Below, piece after piece: positions 48,050 through 57,187 of a stretch of 64,000 nucleotides of DNA (position 1 is the first letter of the stretch; each line of letters starts with the position of its first letter). The notes beneath the pieces were generated by a model. It ran no database searches. It saw only the letters and a program-made list of their open reading frames with translations, and was not told the origin of the DNA. Source of the stretch: Arthrobacter woluwensis (GTDB lineage: Bacteria; Actinomycetota; Actinomycetes; Actinomycetales; Micrococcaceae); contig NZ_JAUSXR010000001.1 of NCBI RefSeq assembly GCF_030816155.1, positions 1,364,001 to 1,428,000 of the forward strand, in the 5' to 3' direction. A program made the translations under genes and the position numbers.

Positions 48050-50179
48050 TCAGGCGGTGGCCAGCGAGTCCAAGGAGTCCTTCGCGGCGGCGACCACTGC
48101 TTCGGTGGTGATGCCGAACTCCTGGAAGAGACGCTTGTAGTCGGCGGAGGCGCCGAAGTGCTCGAGCGAGATGGAGCGGCCGGCGTCGCCGACGAACTCG
48201 CGCCAGGTCAGGGCGAGACCCGCCTCGACGGAGACGCGCGCGGTCACGGCGGCCGGAAGGACGGCTTCCTGGTAGGCGGCGTCCTGCTTCTTGAACCACT
48301 CGACACACGGCATGGACACGACGCGGGTCGGGATGCCGTCGGCCTGGAGCGACTCGCGGGCCTCGACGGCCAGCTGGACCTCGGAACCGGTGGCGATGAG
48401 GATGACCTCCGGCGTGACGGAGGCGCCGTCGCGGCTGGCCTCGGCCAGGACGTAACCACCGCGGGCGGTGCCGGCCGCGGAGCCGAAGACGTCACCGGAG
48501 GCCTCGCCTTCGCCGCGGGCGTAGGTCGGGATGTTCTGGCGGGTCAGGACGATGCCTGCCGGGTTCTCGTGGTTCTCCAGCATGGTGTGCCAGGCCACGG
48601 CGACCTCGTTGGCGTCGCCCGGACGGACGACGTCGAGACCGGGGATGGCGCGCAGGGACGCGAGCTGCTCCACGGGCTGGTGGGTGGGGCCGTCCTCGCC
48701 GAGGCCGATGGAGTCGTGCGTCCACACGTACAGGGACGGCACGCCCATCAGGGCGCCGAGGCGGATGGCGGGGCGCTGGTAGTCCGAGAAGATCAGGAAG
48801 GTCCCGGAGAAGGCGCGGGTGTTTCCGGAGAGCGTGATGCCGTTCACGATCGACGCGGCGGCGTGCTCACGGATGCCGAAGTGCAGGACGCGGCCGTACG
48901 GGTTGCCCTTCCACGCGTTGGTGGAGCGGCCCACGGGGATGAACGACGGCTCACCTTCCAGCGTGGTGTTGTTGGACTCGGCGAGGTCGGCGGAGCCGCC
49001 CCACAGTTCCGGCATGACCGGGCCGATGGCGTTGAGCACCTTGCCGGACGCGGCACGGGTGGAGACGTCCTTGCCGGCCTCGAACACGGGGAGCGCGCCC
49101 GAGAGTTCCGAAGGCAGCTCGTGGGCCTCGAGGCGCTTGAGGAGGGCGGCGCCCTCCGGGTTCGCGGCGGCCCAGGCGTCGAACTTCTCCTGCCAGGCCT
49201 GGTGGGCGGCGGCGCCGCGCTCCACGACTTCGCGGGCGTGGGCCAGGACCTCGGGGTCCACCTGGAAGGACTTCTCGGGGTCGAAGCCGAGGACCTCCTT
49301 GAGGGCGGCGACCTCGCCGGCGCCGAGGGCGGAGCCGTGGATCTTGCCGGTGTTCTGCTTGGTGGGGGCCGGGTAGCCGATGATGGTGCGCAGGGAGATG
49401 ATGGACGGCTTGCCCGTCTCCGCCTTGGCCGCCTGGAGGGCGTTGTACAGCTCGTGGACGTCCTCGACGTACTCGCCGGTCTTGGTCCAGTCGACGCGCT
49501 GGGTGTGCCAGCCGTACGCCTCGTAGCGCTTGAGGACATCCTCGGTGAACGCGATGTCGGTGTCGTCCTCGATCGAGATGTGGTTCTCGTCGTACAGCAC
49601 GACCAGGTTGCCGAGCTCCTGCAGGCCGGCCAGCGAGGAGGCCTCGGAGGTCACGCCTTCCTGGAGGTCGCCGTCGGAGGCGATGACCCAGATGGTGTGG
49701 TCGAACGGCGACTCGCCCGCGGGGGCGTCGGCGTCGAACAGGCCCCGCTCGCGGCGGCCGGAGTAGGCGAAGCCGACGGAGGAGGCGAGACCCTGGCCGA
49801 GCGGGCCCGTGGTGATCTCGACACCGGCGGTGTGCTTGTACTCAGGGTGGCCCGGGGTCAGCGAGCCCCAGGTGCGGAGTGCCTCGAGGTCTTCGAGCGC
49901 CAGGCCGTAGCCGGAGAGGAAGAGCTGGATGTACAGGGTCAGCGACGTGTGACCGGGGGAGAGGATGAAGCGGTCGCGGCCCACCCAGTCCGGGTTCTTC
50001 GGATCGTGCCGCATCAGTTTCTGGAAGAGCAGGTAGGCGGCCGGGGCGAGGCTCATCGCCGTCCCGGGGTGTCCGTTGCCGACCTTCTCCACCGCATCTG
50101 CGGCCAGAACGCGAATGGTGTCTACCGCACGCTGGTCGAGATCAGTCCAGGACAGTTGCTGTTCTTCCACTTGTGACAC
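48050..50179 (-). CDS. tkt: Transketolase
   Basis: A 709-residue thiamine-diphosphate enzyme. [16 protein letters not shown], the TPP motif ASDGDLQEG...YDENHI and the transketolase signature [17 protein letters not shown] are present. It transfers two-carbon units in the pentose phosphate pathway. I chose GTG 50179 ([11 protein letters not shown]), as in related proteins, with AGAAGGGG upstream; the frame extends 23 codons further without conservation. It is the first gene of the operon, divergent from ctaB across 468 bp. Confidence 0.96.
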   Translation of the reverse strand: MSQVEEQQLSWTDLDQRAVDTIRVLAADAVEKVGNGHPGTAMSLAPAAYLLFQKLMRHDPKNPDWVGRDRFILSPGHTSLTLYIQLFLSGYGLALEDLEALRTWGSLTPGHPEYKHTAGVEITTGPLGQGLASSVGFAYSGRRERGLFDADAPAGESPFDHTIWVIASDGDLQEGVTSEASSLAGLQELGNLVVLYDENHISIEDDTDIAFTEDVLKRYEAYGWHTQRVDWTKTGEYVEDVHELYNALQAAKAETGKPSIISLRTIIGYPAPTKQNTGKIHGSALGAGEVAALKEVLGFDPEKSFQVDPEVLAHAREVVERGAAAHQAWQEKFDAWAAANPEGAALLKRLEAHELPSELSGALPVFEAGKDVSTRAASGKVLNAIGPVMPELWGGSADLAESNNTTLEGEPSFIPVGRSTNAWKGNPYGRVLHFGIREHAAASIVNGITLSGNTRAFSGTFLIFSDYQRPAIRLGALMGVPSLYVWTHDSIGLGEDGPTHQPVEQLASLRAIPGLDVVRPGDANEVAVAWHTMLENHENPAGIVLTRQNIPTYARGEGEASGDVFGSAAGTARGGYVLAEASRDGASVTPEVILIATGSEVQLAVEARESLQADGIPTRVVSMPCVEWFKKQDAAYQEAVLPAAVTARVSVEAGLALTWREFVGDAGRSISLEHFGASADYKRLFQEFGITTEAVVAAAKDSLDSLATA

Positions 50180-50647
50180 GGAAACCGGGCCCCTTCTCTT
50201 GTGTGTTTTCGAGAGTGCGGCCACCCTGCGGTCCCGTGCCCGGGGCACAGCTGTGGCGCCCGCAGCGAGTTCTCCGCGCTCTCGTTCACCATTGAATAAC
50301 CACCGGCCTGCGCACCCTGTTCCCTCGCATCATCGGGGAGTCCGGGGCCGCCAAGCCGAGCTGTGTTCAGCTTAGCCCGATTCGCGGGGGTTCTGGTGGC
50401 ACCCTCTGGTTTAAGTGTGATTTATGTCAAAGATGAACCCGCTCGAGAGCGGCCTCCCGTTTACCTGCGGCGATGCTCCGGCGCCGGGTGTCCGCGGAGG
50501 GCGGACGCGAAGGTCCGCCTGCCCGGCCCAGGGAGGAGCTGGCGGTAGAATGAAACGGGCCGGTCCATGCGCGGATCGCGGGATTCACCCGCGCCGCAGG
50601 ACGGGCCGGTCATCAGTCGCGCAGCAGAAACTAAGGTCATCGTCGCC
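50180..50647. other. 468-bp divergent intergenic region, tkt/ctaB
   Basis: No convincing gene is present; an open frame from 50424 has no recognisable protein features. The region holds the promoters for tkt and ctaB, a CRP-like site at 50416-50431, and a candidate ctaB -10, TAGAAT, at 50546-50551. A second TANNNT (TAAGGT, 50632-50637) lies 10 nt before the ctaB start. The GC-rich part near 50480-50540 can form hairpins (GTCCGC, GCGGAC). Confidence 0.6.
50416..50431. promoter_or_regulatory. CRP/GlxR-like binding site
   Basis: TGTGATTTATGTCAAA matches TGTGA-N6-TCACA at 9 of 10 defined positions and fits the GlxR form with TA in the spacer. It lies between divergent tkt and ctaB, in an AT-rich island, so it may control carbon or respiratory genes in response to cAMP. 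Confidence 0.55.
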
Positions 50648-51601
50648 GTGAGCACTTCAGAATCCGCCCTCCGCACGCCGTCATTGCCGCAGGGAGGCGG
50701 TTTCTCCCGCAAGCTGAAGGCGTATGTCGCCCTGACCAAGCCGCGAGTGATCGAGCTGCTGCTGGTGAGCACCCTGCCGACCATGATCTTCGCCCAGCGC
50801 GGATTCCCGTCGATCGGCCTCATGGTCGCCACCATGGTGGGCGGCGCGTTCGCCGCCGGCAGCGCCGGAGCCTTCAACTGCTACATCGACCGTGACATCG
50901 ACAAGGTGATGAAACGCACCAAGAACCGGCCCCTCGTCACGGGTGAGGTCACGCCCCGGGAGGCGCTGGTCTTCGCGACGCTGCTGGGCATCGCGTCCAT
51001 CCTGATCCTCTGGGTCGGCGCGAACGGCCTCTCGGCCCTGCTGGGCCTCGGCGCGATCTTCTTCTACGTCGTCATCTACACGCTGATCCTCAAGCGCCGC
51101 ACCGCGCAGAACATCGTCTGGGGCGGGGCGGCCGGCTGCTTCCCGGTGCTGATCGCCTGGGCCGCCGTGCGGGACACCGTCGAGTGGCCCGCGCTCGTCC
51201 TCTTCATGGTGATCTTCCTCTGGACCCCGCCGCACTACTGGCCGCTGTCCATGAAGTACGGCGAGGACTACCGCAAGGCCGAGGTGCCGATGCTCGGGGC
51301 CATCGCGGGCGCCAAGGTGGTCTCCGTCCAGGTCGTCCTGTACGCGTGGGCCATGGTGGCCTGCTCGTTGCTCCTGATCCCGGTGGGCGGCGCCGGCTGG
51401 GTCTACTCGATCGCGGCCGTCCTCTCCGGCGCCTGGTTCCTCTGGGAATCCCACAGCCTGTACAACCAGGCCCAGGGGGAGAACGTGGACAACAAGCGCG
51501 CCATGAAGGTCTTCCACGGCTCCATCAGCTACCTGACCGTGCTGTTCCTGGCTCTCGCAGTGGACCCGTTCGTCGGCGGCCCCCTCATGGCCGGCTTCTG
51601 A
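50648..51601 (+). CDS. ctaB: Protoheme IX farnesyltransferase (haem O synthase)
   Basis: A 317-residue UbiA-family prenyltransferase with about eight or nine membrane segments. [19 protein letters not shown] is the prenyl-diphosphate (Asp-rich) motif, and [31 protein letters not shown] is the haem O synthase signature. It adds farnesyl to haem B. It starts at GTG 50648 with only a distant AAGG; the upstream frame has no conserved residues. Haem A synthase lies just downstream on the opposite strand, as is common. Confidence 0.93.
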   Translation: MSTSESALRTPSLPQGGGFSRKLKAYVALTKPRVIELLLVSTLPTMIFAQRGFPSIGLMVATMVGGAFAAGSAGAFNCYIDRDIDKVMKRTKNRPLVTGEVTPREALVFATLLGIASILILWVGANGLSALLGLGAIFFYVVIYTLILKRRTAQNIVWGGAAGCFPVLIAWAAVRDTVEWPALVLFMVIFLWTPPHYWPLSMKYGEDYRKAEVPMLGAIAGAKVVSVQVVLYAWAMVACSLLLIPVGGAGWVYSIAAVLSGAWFLWESHSLYNQAQGENVDNKRAMKVFHGSISYLTVLFLALAVDPFVGGPLMAGF

Positions 51602-51630
51602 CCAGGCAGGCTCAGAACTTTCCTGTATGA

Positions 51631-51660
51631 CGGAGGCCCGGCCGAATGGCCGGGCCTCCG
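51631..51660 (+). terminator. ctaB terminator
   Basis: CGGAGGCCCGGCC (51631-51643) and GGCCGGGCCTCCG (51648-51660) form a perfect 13-bp stem around GAAT, 29 nt after the ctaB stop. Confidence 0.75.
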
Positions 51661-51740
51661 TCGTGTCCGGGCTGCCGCGGTGCCGGACGGGTGGCGCGGA
51701 GGGGTGGCGCGGACGTGAGACAGCGCATCAGGGGAGTGCG

Positions 51741-51763
51741 ACGGCGGGAGTCCGGCCCGCCGT
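51741..51763. repeat. Hairpin in the ctaB/ctaA gap
   Basis: ACGGCGGG (51741-51748) pairs with CCCGCCGT (51756-51763) around seven bases in a 249-bp gap that otherwise holds two terminators. It could be an extra terminator stem. Confidence 0.45.
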
Positions 51764-51811
51764 CGTCGTGCGCCTACCGAGAGGCCCGACTCGGCCCTGC
51801 CCGGGATACGA

Positions 51812-51840
51812 CGAAGGCCCCGCCGGTGGCGGGGCCTTCG
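51812..51840 (-). terminator. ctaA terminator
   Basis: CGAAGGCCCCGCC (51812-51824) and GGCGGGGCCTTCG (51828-51840) form a perfect 13-bp stem around GGT, 10 nt beyond the ctaA stop on the minus strand. Confidence 0.75.
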
Positions 51841-51850
51841 AAGGTGAGAA

Positions 51851-52795
51851 TCAGGCCTTGGGGCTCCAGCGGCTCACGTCCGCGAGGTTCGTGGCGGCGG
51901 CCATGAGCAGCGCGCCGACGACCATGTGCGAGCCCACCAGGAGCGGCGGGATGCCGTTGTAGTACTGGATGAAGCCGATCGCCGCCTGGAGGAGCGTGAC
52001 GCCGAACAGGGTCAGTGCGGCGGAGCGGAACAGACCCTGGATCCGGTGACGGAAGGCCAGCACCACGGCCACGAGCACGCCGGCGGTCACGAGATAGGCG
52101 GGCACGGCGTGGAAGTGGCTGACCACGTCCCAGTCGAGACCGTTGCGCGGGGCGTTGGCGTCGCCGGCGTGCGGGCCGGCGCCGGTCACCACCACGCCGA
52201 GCACGACGGCGAGGGCGGCGAAGAAGGCCACGGCGGCGGTAAGTGGCGCGGCGATGCCCGGGAGAGCCTCGAGCGTGCGGTTCATGAAGCGACCGGTGCG
52301 GCCGTAGGCGCGGTTCACGAGCAGCATGGCGAAGATGACCAACGCCATGGACACGAGGAAGTGCAGGCCGACCACCCACGGGTTCAGCCCGGAGAGCACG
52401 GTGATGCCTCCGATGATCGCCTGAGCCGGGATGCTGGCGAGCAGGCCGAGCGCCAGGACGAAGAGGTCGCGGCGTTCCTTGCGGATCCGCCACAGCGCCA
52501 CGAGCATCAGGAGCGCGACGGCGGCCAGCAGGAAGGTCAGCGTGCGGTTGCCGAATTCGATGATGCCGTGGACGCCCATCTCCGGGGTGTTGACGAGCGA
52601 CTCGCTCGTGCAGCGCGGCCAGGTGGGGCAGCCAAGACCGGAGGAGGTGAGGCGGACCGCGCCGCCGGTCCCGATGAGGATGATCTGACCGACCAGCGAG
52701 GCGATGGACAGCTTGCGCACGCGGCCGTCGACCTCGGTGGGAAGCCGTTCCACGAGACGGTTGATCCGTTCACCCAGAGGGGTGCTGGCATTCAT
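51851..52795 (-). CDS. ctaA: Haem A synthase (COX15/CtaA family)
   Basis: A 314-residue protein with eight predicted membrane segments. Conserved His residues expected to bind haem are in VVGLHFLVS, SHFHAVPAYL and VGSHMVVG; the extracytoplasmic pair in GLGCPTWPRC matches the Cys pair of Bacillus CtaA. It oxidises haem O to haem A for cytochrome aa3. It is the third gene of a minus-strand unit after the ABC ATPase and permease, 31 nt after the permease stop, so the exporter may serve the same process. Confidence 0.9.
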   Translation of the reverse strand: MNASTPLGERINRLVERLPTEVDGRVRKLSIASLVGQIILIGTGGAVRLTSSGLGCPTWPRCTSESLVNTPEMGVHGIIEFGNRTLTFLLAAVALLMLVALWRIRKERRDLFVLALGLLASIPAQAIIGGITVLSGLNPWVVGLHFLVSMALVIFAMLLVNRAYGRTGRFMNRTLEALPGIAAPLTAAVAFFAALAVVLGVVVTGAGPHAGDANAPRNGLDWDVVSHFHAVPAYLVTAGVLVAVVLAFRHRIQGLFRSAALTLFGVTLLQAAIGFIQYYNGIPPLLVGSHMVVGALLMAAATNLADVSRWSPKA

Positions 52796-52826
52796 ACAGG
52801 TACCTCATCCATCGTTACTCGCATCA

Positions 52827-53639
52827 TCAATTCCACTTGAACCATTTCACGGCCAGGACCCCGGCCACCCCGGCCCACAGGACCAGGATGACGACGGCGG
52901 CCACGTCCACCGTGCCGTGCAGCAGCGCCGCGCGCAGGGCGTCGCCCAGGGCGCCGGACGGGAGGAACGGCGCCACCTCGCCGATCAGGCCGGGCAGACG
53001 CCCCGGAGGGACCACGACGCCGCCGAGGGCGCCGAGCAGGATCCACAGCAGGTTCGTCAGGGCCAGGGTGGCCTCGGGCCGCACCGTGCCCGCCACGAGG
53101 AGGCCAAGCGCGGTGAAGGCCGCGGCGCCCAGGATCAGCAGCGGGATAGCCGGCAGGAGGCCCACTCCGTTCGGCTGCCAGCCGAGAAACAGGCCCGCCA
53201 CGGAGATCACCACGGTCTGGATCGCCAGCACGGAGAGAACGGCGAGGATCTTGCCGGCGATCAGTCCGCCGCGCCCCAGCGGCGTGGTGGACAGGAAGCG
53301 GAGGACGCCGTAGCGCCGGTCGAAGCCCGTGGAGATGCCCTGTCCCGTGAAGGCCGTGGACATGGTGCAGAGGGCGAGTACCCCGGGGACGGCGATGTCC
53401 ACGCGGGCGCCCTGGAGATCATCCAGAAGAGGAGTGAAGCGCAGGGCGAAGAGCGCCATGAGCGGCAGGACGATGGCGAGCACGAGCTGCTCGCCGTTGC
53501 GGAGCATCGTCAGGGTCTCATAGCGTCCCTGGGCGAGCACGCGCTGCACGGTGGAGGCGGGACGCTGAGCGGGGAGTCCGGGATTGCCCGGGCGCACGCT
53601 GGACCCCGTGCCAGGGGAGGGGGTGCTGCTGGCCGTCAT
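52827..53639 (-). CDS. ABC transporter permease (ABC-2 type)
   Basis: A 270-residue ABC-2 type permease with about six membrane segments (LVLAIVLPLMALFAL, AVLSVLAIQTVVISVAGLFL and others). I chose the start at 53639, which overlaps the ATPase stop by 4 nt, so the subunits are coupled. The substrate is unknown; lipid or drug export is typical. The N-terminal 35 residues are Ser/Pro-rich and cytosolic. Its neighbour ctaA suggests a link to cytochrome oxidase assembly, but that is only positional. Confidence 0.82.
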   Translation of the reverse strand: MTASSTPSPGTGSSVRPGNPGLPAQRPASTVQRVLAQGRYETLTMLRNGEQLVLAIVLPLMALFALRFTPLLDDLQGARVDIAVPGVLALCTMSTAFTGQGISTGFDRRYGVLRFLSTTPLGRGGLIAGKILAVLSVLAIQTVVISVAGLFLGWQPNGVGLLPAIPLLILGAAAFTALGLLVAGTVRPEATLALTNLLWILLGALGGVVVPPGRLPGLIGEVAPFLPSGALGDALRAALLHGTVDVAAVVILVLWAGVAGVLAVKWFKWN

Positions 53640-54676
53640 TCCCGGCCTCCGTTCGGGGCGTCGTTCGTCAGGGAGGTGTCCGGCAGGGAGGCCCGCGCGG
53701 AGCCGCCGTCGTCCTGGGACTGCTCCGCGCTGCGGGCGGCGATGTCGAGGAAGACGTCCTCCAGGGTGGAGGAGGACATCGAGAGGCTGCGCGGGAAGAC
53801 GCCGCCGTCCTCCCAGGCGGTGGCGATGGCGCGCAGGTGCGCCGGGGTGCTGATGCCCTCCACGGCGTAGGAGCCGGCCCGTGTCTCGGCCACGTCGAGG
53901 CCGTCGGGAAGGGCGAAGGTGAGCCCGGGATCGGCGTCGAAGGTCAGGGTGCGGTTCTCGGGGCCGGCGTCGTCGCGGTGCGCGAGCAGCGAGGCGACGG
54001 TGCCCTCCGCGACGATCCGCCCCGCGTCGACGATGTAGACGTAGTCCGCCAGGCGCTCGGCGTCGTCCATGAGATGGGTGGTCAGCACGATGCCCATGCC
54101 CGAATCGCGGAGCTCCTGGATCAGGGTGAAGACCAGCTGCCGCGACTGCGGATCCATGCCGGCGCTCGGTTCGTCCAGGAAGAGGACCTCGGGGCGGCCG
54201 ATGAGGGCGGCGGCGAGGGCGAGGCGCTGCTTCTGGCCGCCGGAGAGCCTGCGCACGGAGGTGCGGGCGAACTCGGAGATGGAAAGACGCTCCACCAGAT
54301 CGTCCACGGGCCAGGGATCCTGGTACATGCGGGCGATGTGCTGGAGCAGCGGGATCGGATGCGCGGAGGGCGGCAGGCCGCCGTCCTGCAGCATGACGCC
54401 CACTCGGGCACGGAGCTCGGGACCCGCGATGTCGGGGTCCTGGCCGAGCAGCTCGACGCGCCCGTCCGTCCGGTGCTGGAGGCCCTGGGCGCATTCGAGG
54501 GTGGTGGTCTTCCCGGCGCCGTTGACGCCGAGCAGGGCGGTCACCTCGCCGGCGTGGGCGGTCAGGGAGAGGCCGGCGACGACGCGCATCATGCGGCCGT
54601 CGAGGGCCGTGACCGGACCGACATCCTTGACGAGGGAATCGATCACGAGGACTGGGGGAGCAGCGGAACGCACCAT
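53636..54676 (-). CDS. ABC transporter ATP-binding protein
   Basis: A 346-residue ATPase of the ABC-2 exporter (CcmA/DRA) type. Walker A is GVNGAGKTT, the ABC signature LSGGQKQR and Walker B VLFLDEPSAGMDP. After about residue 240 there is a C-terminal extension with a Ser/Asp-rich tail. It is first in the unit ATPase-permease-ctaA. It is divergent from the suf operon, and the sufR iron box lies in the shared gap, so iron control of this unit is possible. Confidence 0.85.
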   Translation of the reverse strand: MVRSAAPPVLVIDSLVKDVGPVTALDGRMMRVVAGLSLTAHAGEVTALLGVNGAGKTTTLECAQGLQHRTDGRVELLGQDPDIAGPELRARVGVMLQDGGLPPSAHPIPLLQHIARMYQDPWPVDDLVERLSISEFARTSVRRLSGGQKQRLALAAALIGRPEVLFLDEPSAGMDPQSRQLVFTLIQELRDSGMGIVLTTHLMDDAERLADYVYIVDAGRIVAEGTVASLLAHRDDAGPENRTLTFDADPGLTFALPDGLDVAETRAGSYAVEGISTPAHLRAIATAWEDGGVFPRSLSMSSSTLEDVFLDIAARSAEQSQDDGGSARASLPDTSLTNDAPNGGRE

Positions 54677-54807
54677 AGCATTCTACGCGAGGTAGAAGGT
54701 GCCCGGAGCGGCCCGGAAGGCGGCGTTCCCGTCGGAGTCCAGCGGGCCGGAACGCCCGCTGATCCGGCCCCGGCGAACGATGTGATGGTGGTCTCTGGTC
54801 ACAATCG

Positions 54808-54826
54808 ACAGGTCAGCCTAGCCTTA
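54808..54826. promoter_or_regulatory. DtxR/IdeR-like iron box upstream of sufR
   Basis: The 19-nt stretch AC-AGGTCAGCCTAGCC-TTA matches 14 of 19 bases of the palindromic DtxR/IdeR consensus (TTAGGTTAGGCTAACCTAA, either strand). It lies 46 nt before the sufR start and in the shared gap with the ABC unit. Confidence 0.55.
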
Positions 54827-54871
54827 GTGGAAGGCGGGAAGTTATTTAGTGATGATTGTGTTGTGTATTCC

Positions 54872-55723
54872 ATGGACACCTCTACGAACAGGCCGGTCGA
54901 CAGCCTGAATCCGGGGGCCCAGCAGGGCGCTCCGGGTTCAGTCGTGCCCGCGCCCCGTGAGGTCCCGTCCCGCGAGGTCCAGACCCGTGCTGCCTCGTCC
55001 CGTGCAGTCTCGCGTGGCTCTCTCGTGGAGCCCGAGGACCGCACGCGGGACAAGGTGCGGGCCGCCGTGCTGGAGCACGGTCCCATCAGCGCCGCTGAAC
55101 TCGGCAAGCTCCTCGGCTACACGCCCGCCGCGGTCCGCCGTCACCTGGACCAGCTTGAGCGCGGAGGCGTGATCGAGGTCAAGCGCATGGTCAAGGCCGG
55201 CGCAGGAGCGGGGCGCCCGGCGCGGCGCTACGTCATCAGTTCCCAGGGTCAGCAGCACTGGGGCGACGACTACCTGGACATCGCCAGCAAGGCGCTGCAC
55301 GAACTTGCGGCGCTGGGCGGCGAGCAGGCGGTCGAGGCTTTCGCCGAACGCCGTTTCGCCGGCATGGCGGAGCGCTACGCCGACGAGGTGAACGCCGCAG
55401 GGTCCGACGTCGAGGCCCGCGCCATGGCGCTCGTCGCGGCGCTCAATCGCGACGGCTTCGTCGCCAACGCCAATGTCCTGCGCATCCATCCGGTGAGCAA
55501 GAAGCCCTTGCCGCCGCAGCTCACAGCCATCCAGCTGTGCCAGGGGCATTGCCCCATCCAGAACCTGGCCGCCGAATTCCCGGTCTTCTGTGACAAGGAG
55601 ACCGAGGTGTTCGAACGGCTTCTCGGTGTGGACGTCCGTCGTCTTTCCACGCTGGCCAACGGCGGCCACGTCTGCACCACGCACATTCCTACCGGACGCA
55701 ACCACCAGCAAGAAAGGCCGTGA
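54872..55723 (+). CDS. sufR: SufR-type Fe-S regulator
   Basis: A 283-residue ArsR/MarR-like regulator. A winged HTH (ISAAELGKLLGYTPAAVRRHLDQLERGGVIEV) occupies about residues 70-110, and the C-terminal domain has the Cys cluster CQGHCPIQ...FCDKE and VCTTHIP that would bind a Fe-S cluster. It represses the suf operon when clusters are sufficient. The N-terminal 45 residues are Pro/Arg-rich and probably disordered, with a short repeat (SREV, SRAV). I chose ATG 54872; the stop overlaps the sufB start (TGATG). Confidence 0.9.
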   Translation: MDTSTNRPVDSLNPGAQQGAPGSVVPAPREVPSREVQTRAASSRAVSRGSLVEPEDRTRDKVRAAVLEHGPISAAELGKLLGYTPAAVRRHLDQLERGGVIEVKRMVKAGAGAGRPARRYVISSQGQQHWGDDYLDIASKALHELAALGGEQAVEAFAERRFAGMAERYADEVNAAGSDVEARAMALVAALNRDGFVANANVLRIHPVSKKPLPPQLTAIQLCQGHCPIQNLAAEFPVFCDKETEVFERLLGVDVRRLSTLANGGHVCTTHIPTGRNHQQERP

Positions 55724-57187
55724 TGACGGACCAACTAGCAGAAAAGCCAGTGGCTGAGGGTACGGTGATCTCCGAGATTCTGGAAAAGAACCCGGAGCTC
55801 CACGGTATCGGCAACTACGAGTACGGCTGGGCAGACAAGGACGACGCCGGCGCCAACGCGCGCCGCGGCCTGAACGAGGACGTCGTCCGGGACATCTCCA
55901 CCAAGAAGAGCGAACCCCAGTGGATGCTTGACCTGCGTCTGAAGGGCCTCAAGTACTTCGACCGGAAGCCCATGCCCGCCTGGGCGCGCGGACCTCTCCG
56001 GCATCGACTTCGACAACATCAAGTACTTCGTGCGCTCCACGGAGAAGCAGGCCGGTTCCTGGGAAGAGCTTCCCGAGGACATCCGGACCACTTACGAAAA
56101 GCTCGGCATCCCGGAAGCGGAGCGCAGCCGCCTCGTGGCCGGCGTCGCGGCTCAGTACGAGTCCGAGGTCGTCTACCACCAGATCCGTGAGGACCTGGAG
56201 CAGCAGGGCGTCATCTTCCTCGACACCGACACCGCGCTGAAGGAACACCCGGAGATCTTCCAGGAGTACTTCGGCACCGTGATCCCGGTGGGCGACAACA
56301 AGTTCGCCTCCCTGAACACGGCCGTGTGGTCCGGCGGCTCCTTCGTCTACGTCCCCAAGGGCGTTCACGTGGAGATCCCGCTGCAGGCCTACTTCCGCAT
56401 CAACACGGAGAACATGGGCCAGTTCGAGCGCACCCTCATCATCGCCGATGAGGACTCCTACGTGCACTACATCGAGGGCTGCACCGCCCCGATCTACAGC
56501 TCGGACTCGCTGCACTCCGCCGTGGTCGAGATCGTGGTCAAGAAGGGCGCCCGCGTCCGCTACACCACCATCCAGAACTGGTCCAACAACGTGTACAACC
56601 TGGTGACCAAGCGCGCGATCTGCGAAGAGGGCGCCACCATGGAGTGGATCGATGGCAACATCGGCTCCAAGGTCACCATGAAGTACCCGGCCGTCTACCT
56701 CGTGGGCGAGCACGCCAAGGGTGAGACCCTGTCCATCGCCTTCGCCGGCGAGGGCCAGCACCAGGACACCGGCTCCAAGATGGTGCACATCGCTCCCAAC
56801 ACCAAGAGCTCCATCATCTCCAAGTCGGTGGCCCGCAACGGCGGCCGTGCCGCGTACCGTGGCCTGGTCCAGGTCCGCGAAGGCGCCAAGCACTCCGCCA
56901 ACACCGTCCGCTGTGACGCCCTGTTGGTGGACACCATCTCCCGCTCGGACACCTACCCGTACATCGACATCCGCGAGGACGATGTGCAGCTGGGTCACGA
57001 GGCCACGGTCTCCCGTGTCTCCGAGGAGCAGCTGTTCTACCTGATGTCCCGCGGCATGCCCGAGGACGAGGCCATGGCCATGATCGTGCGCGGCTTCATC
57101 GAGCCGATCGCCCGTGAGCTCCCCATGGAGTACGCGCTCGAGCTCAACCGCCTCATCGAACTCCAGATGGAAGGATCCGTCGGTTAA
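55723..57187 (+). pseudogene. sufB: Fe-S assembly protein SufB, interrupted by +1 frameshift
   Basis: Frame 1 runs from ATG 55723 (AAAGG upstream) to about 55984 and frame 2 from there to 57187. GCCTGGGCGCGCGGAC should be GCCTGGGGCGCGGAC; removing one C near 55985 restores the conserved [17 protein letters not shown]. The rest has the beta-helix core, with [19 protein letters not shown] and [10 protein letters not shown] intact. SufB is the scaffold subunit of the SufBCD complex. SufB is essential in most actinobacteria, so I regard this as a sequencing error. Confidence 0.92.

Noticed and set aside
50424..50651. Open frame of 75 codons between tkt and ctaB
   Set aside because: It has no ribosome site, an odd Arg/Gly-rich composition and overlaps the ctaB promoter and start; likely chance.
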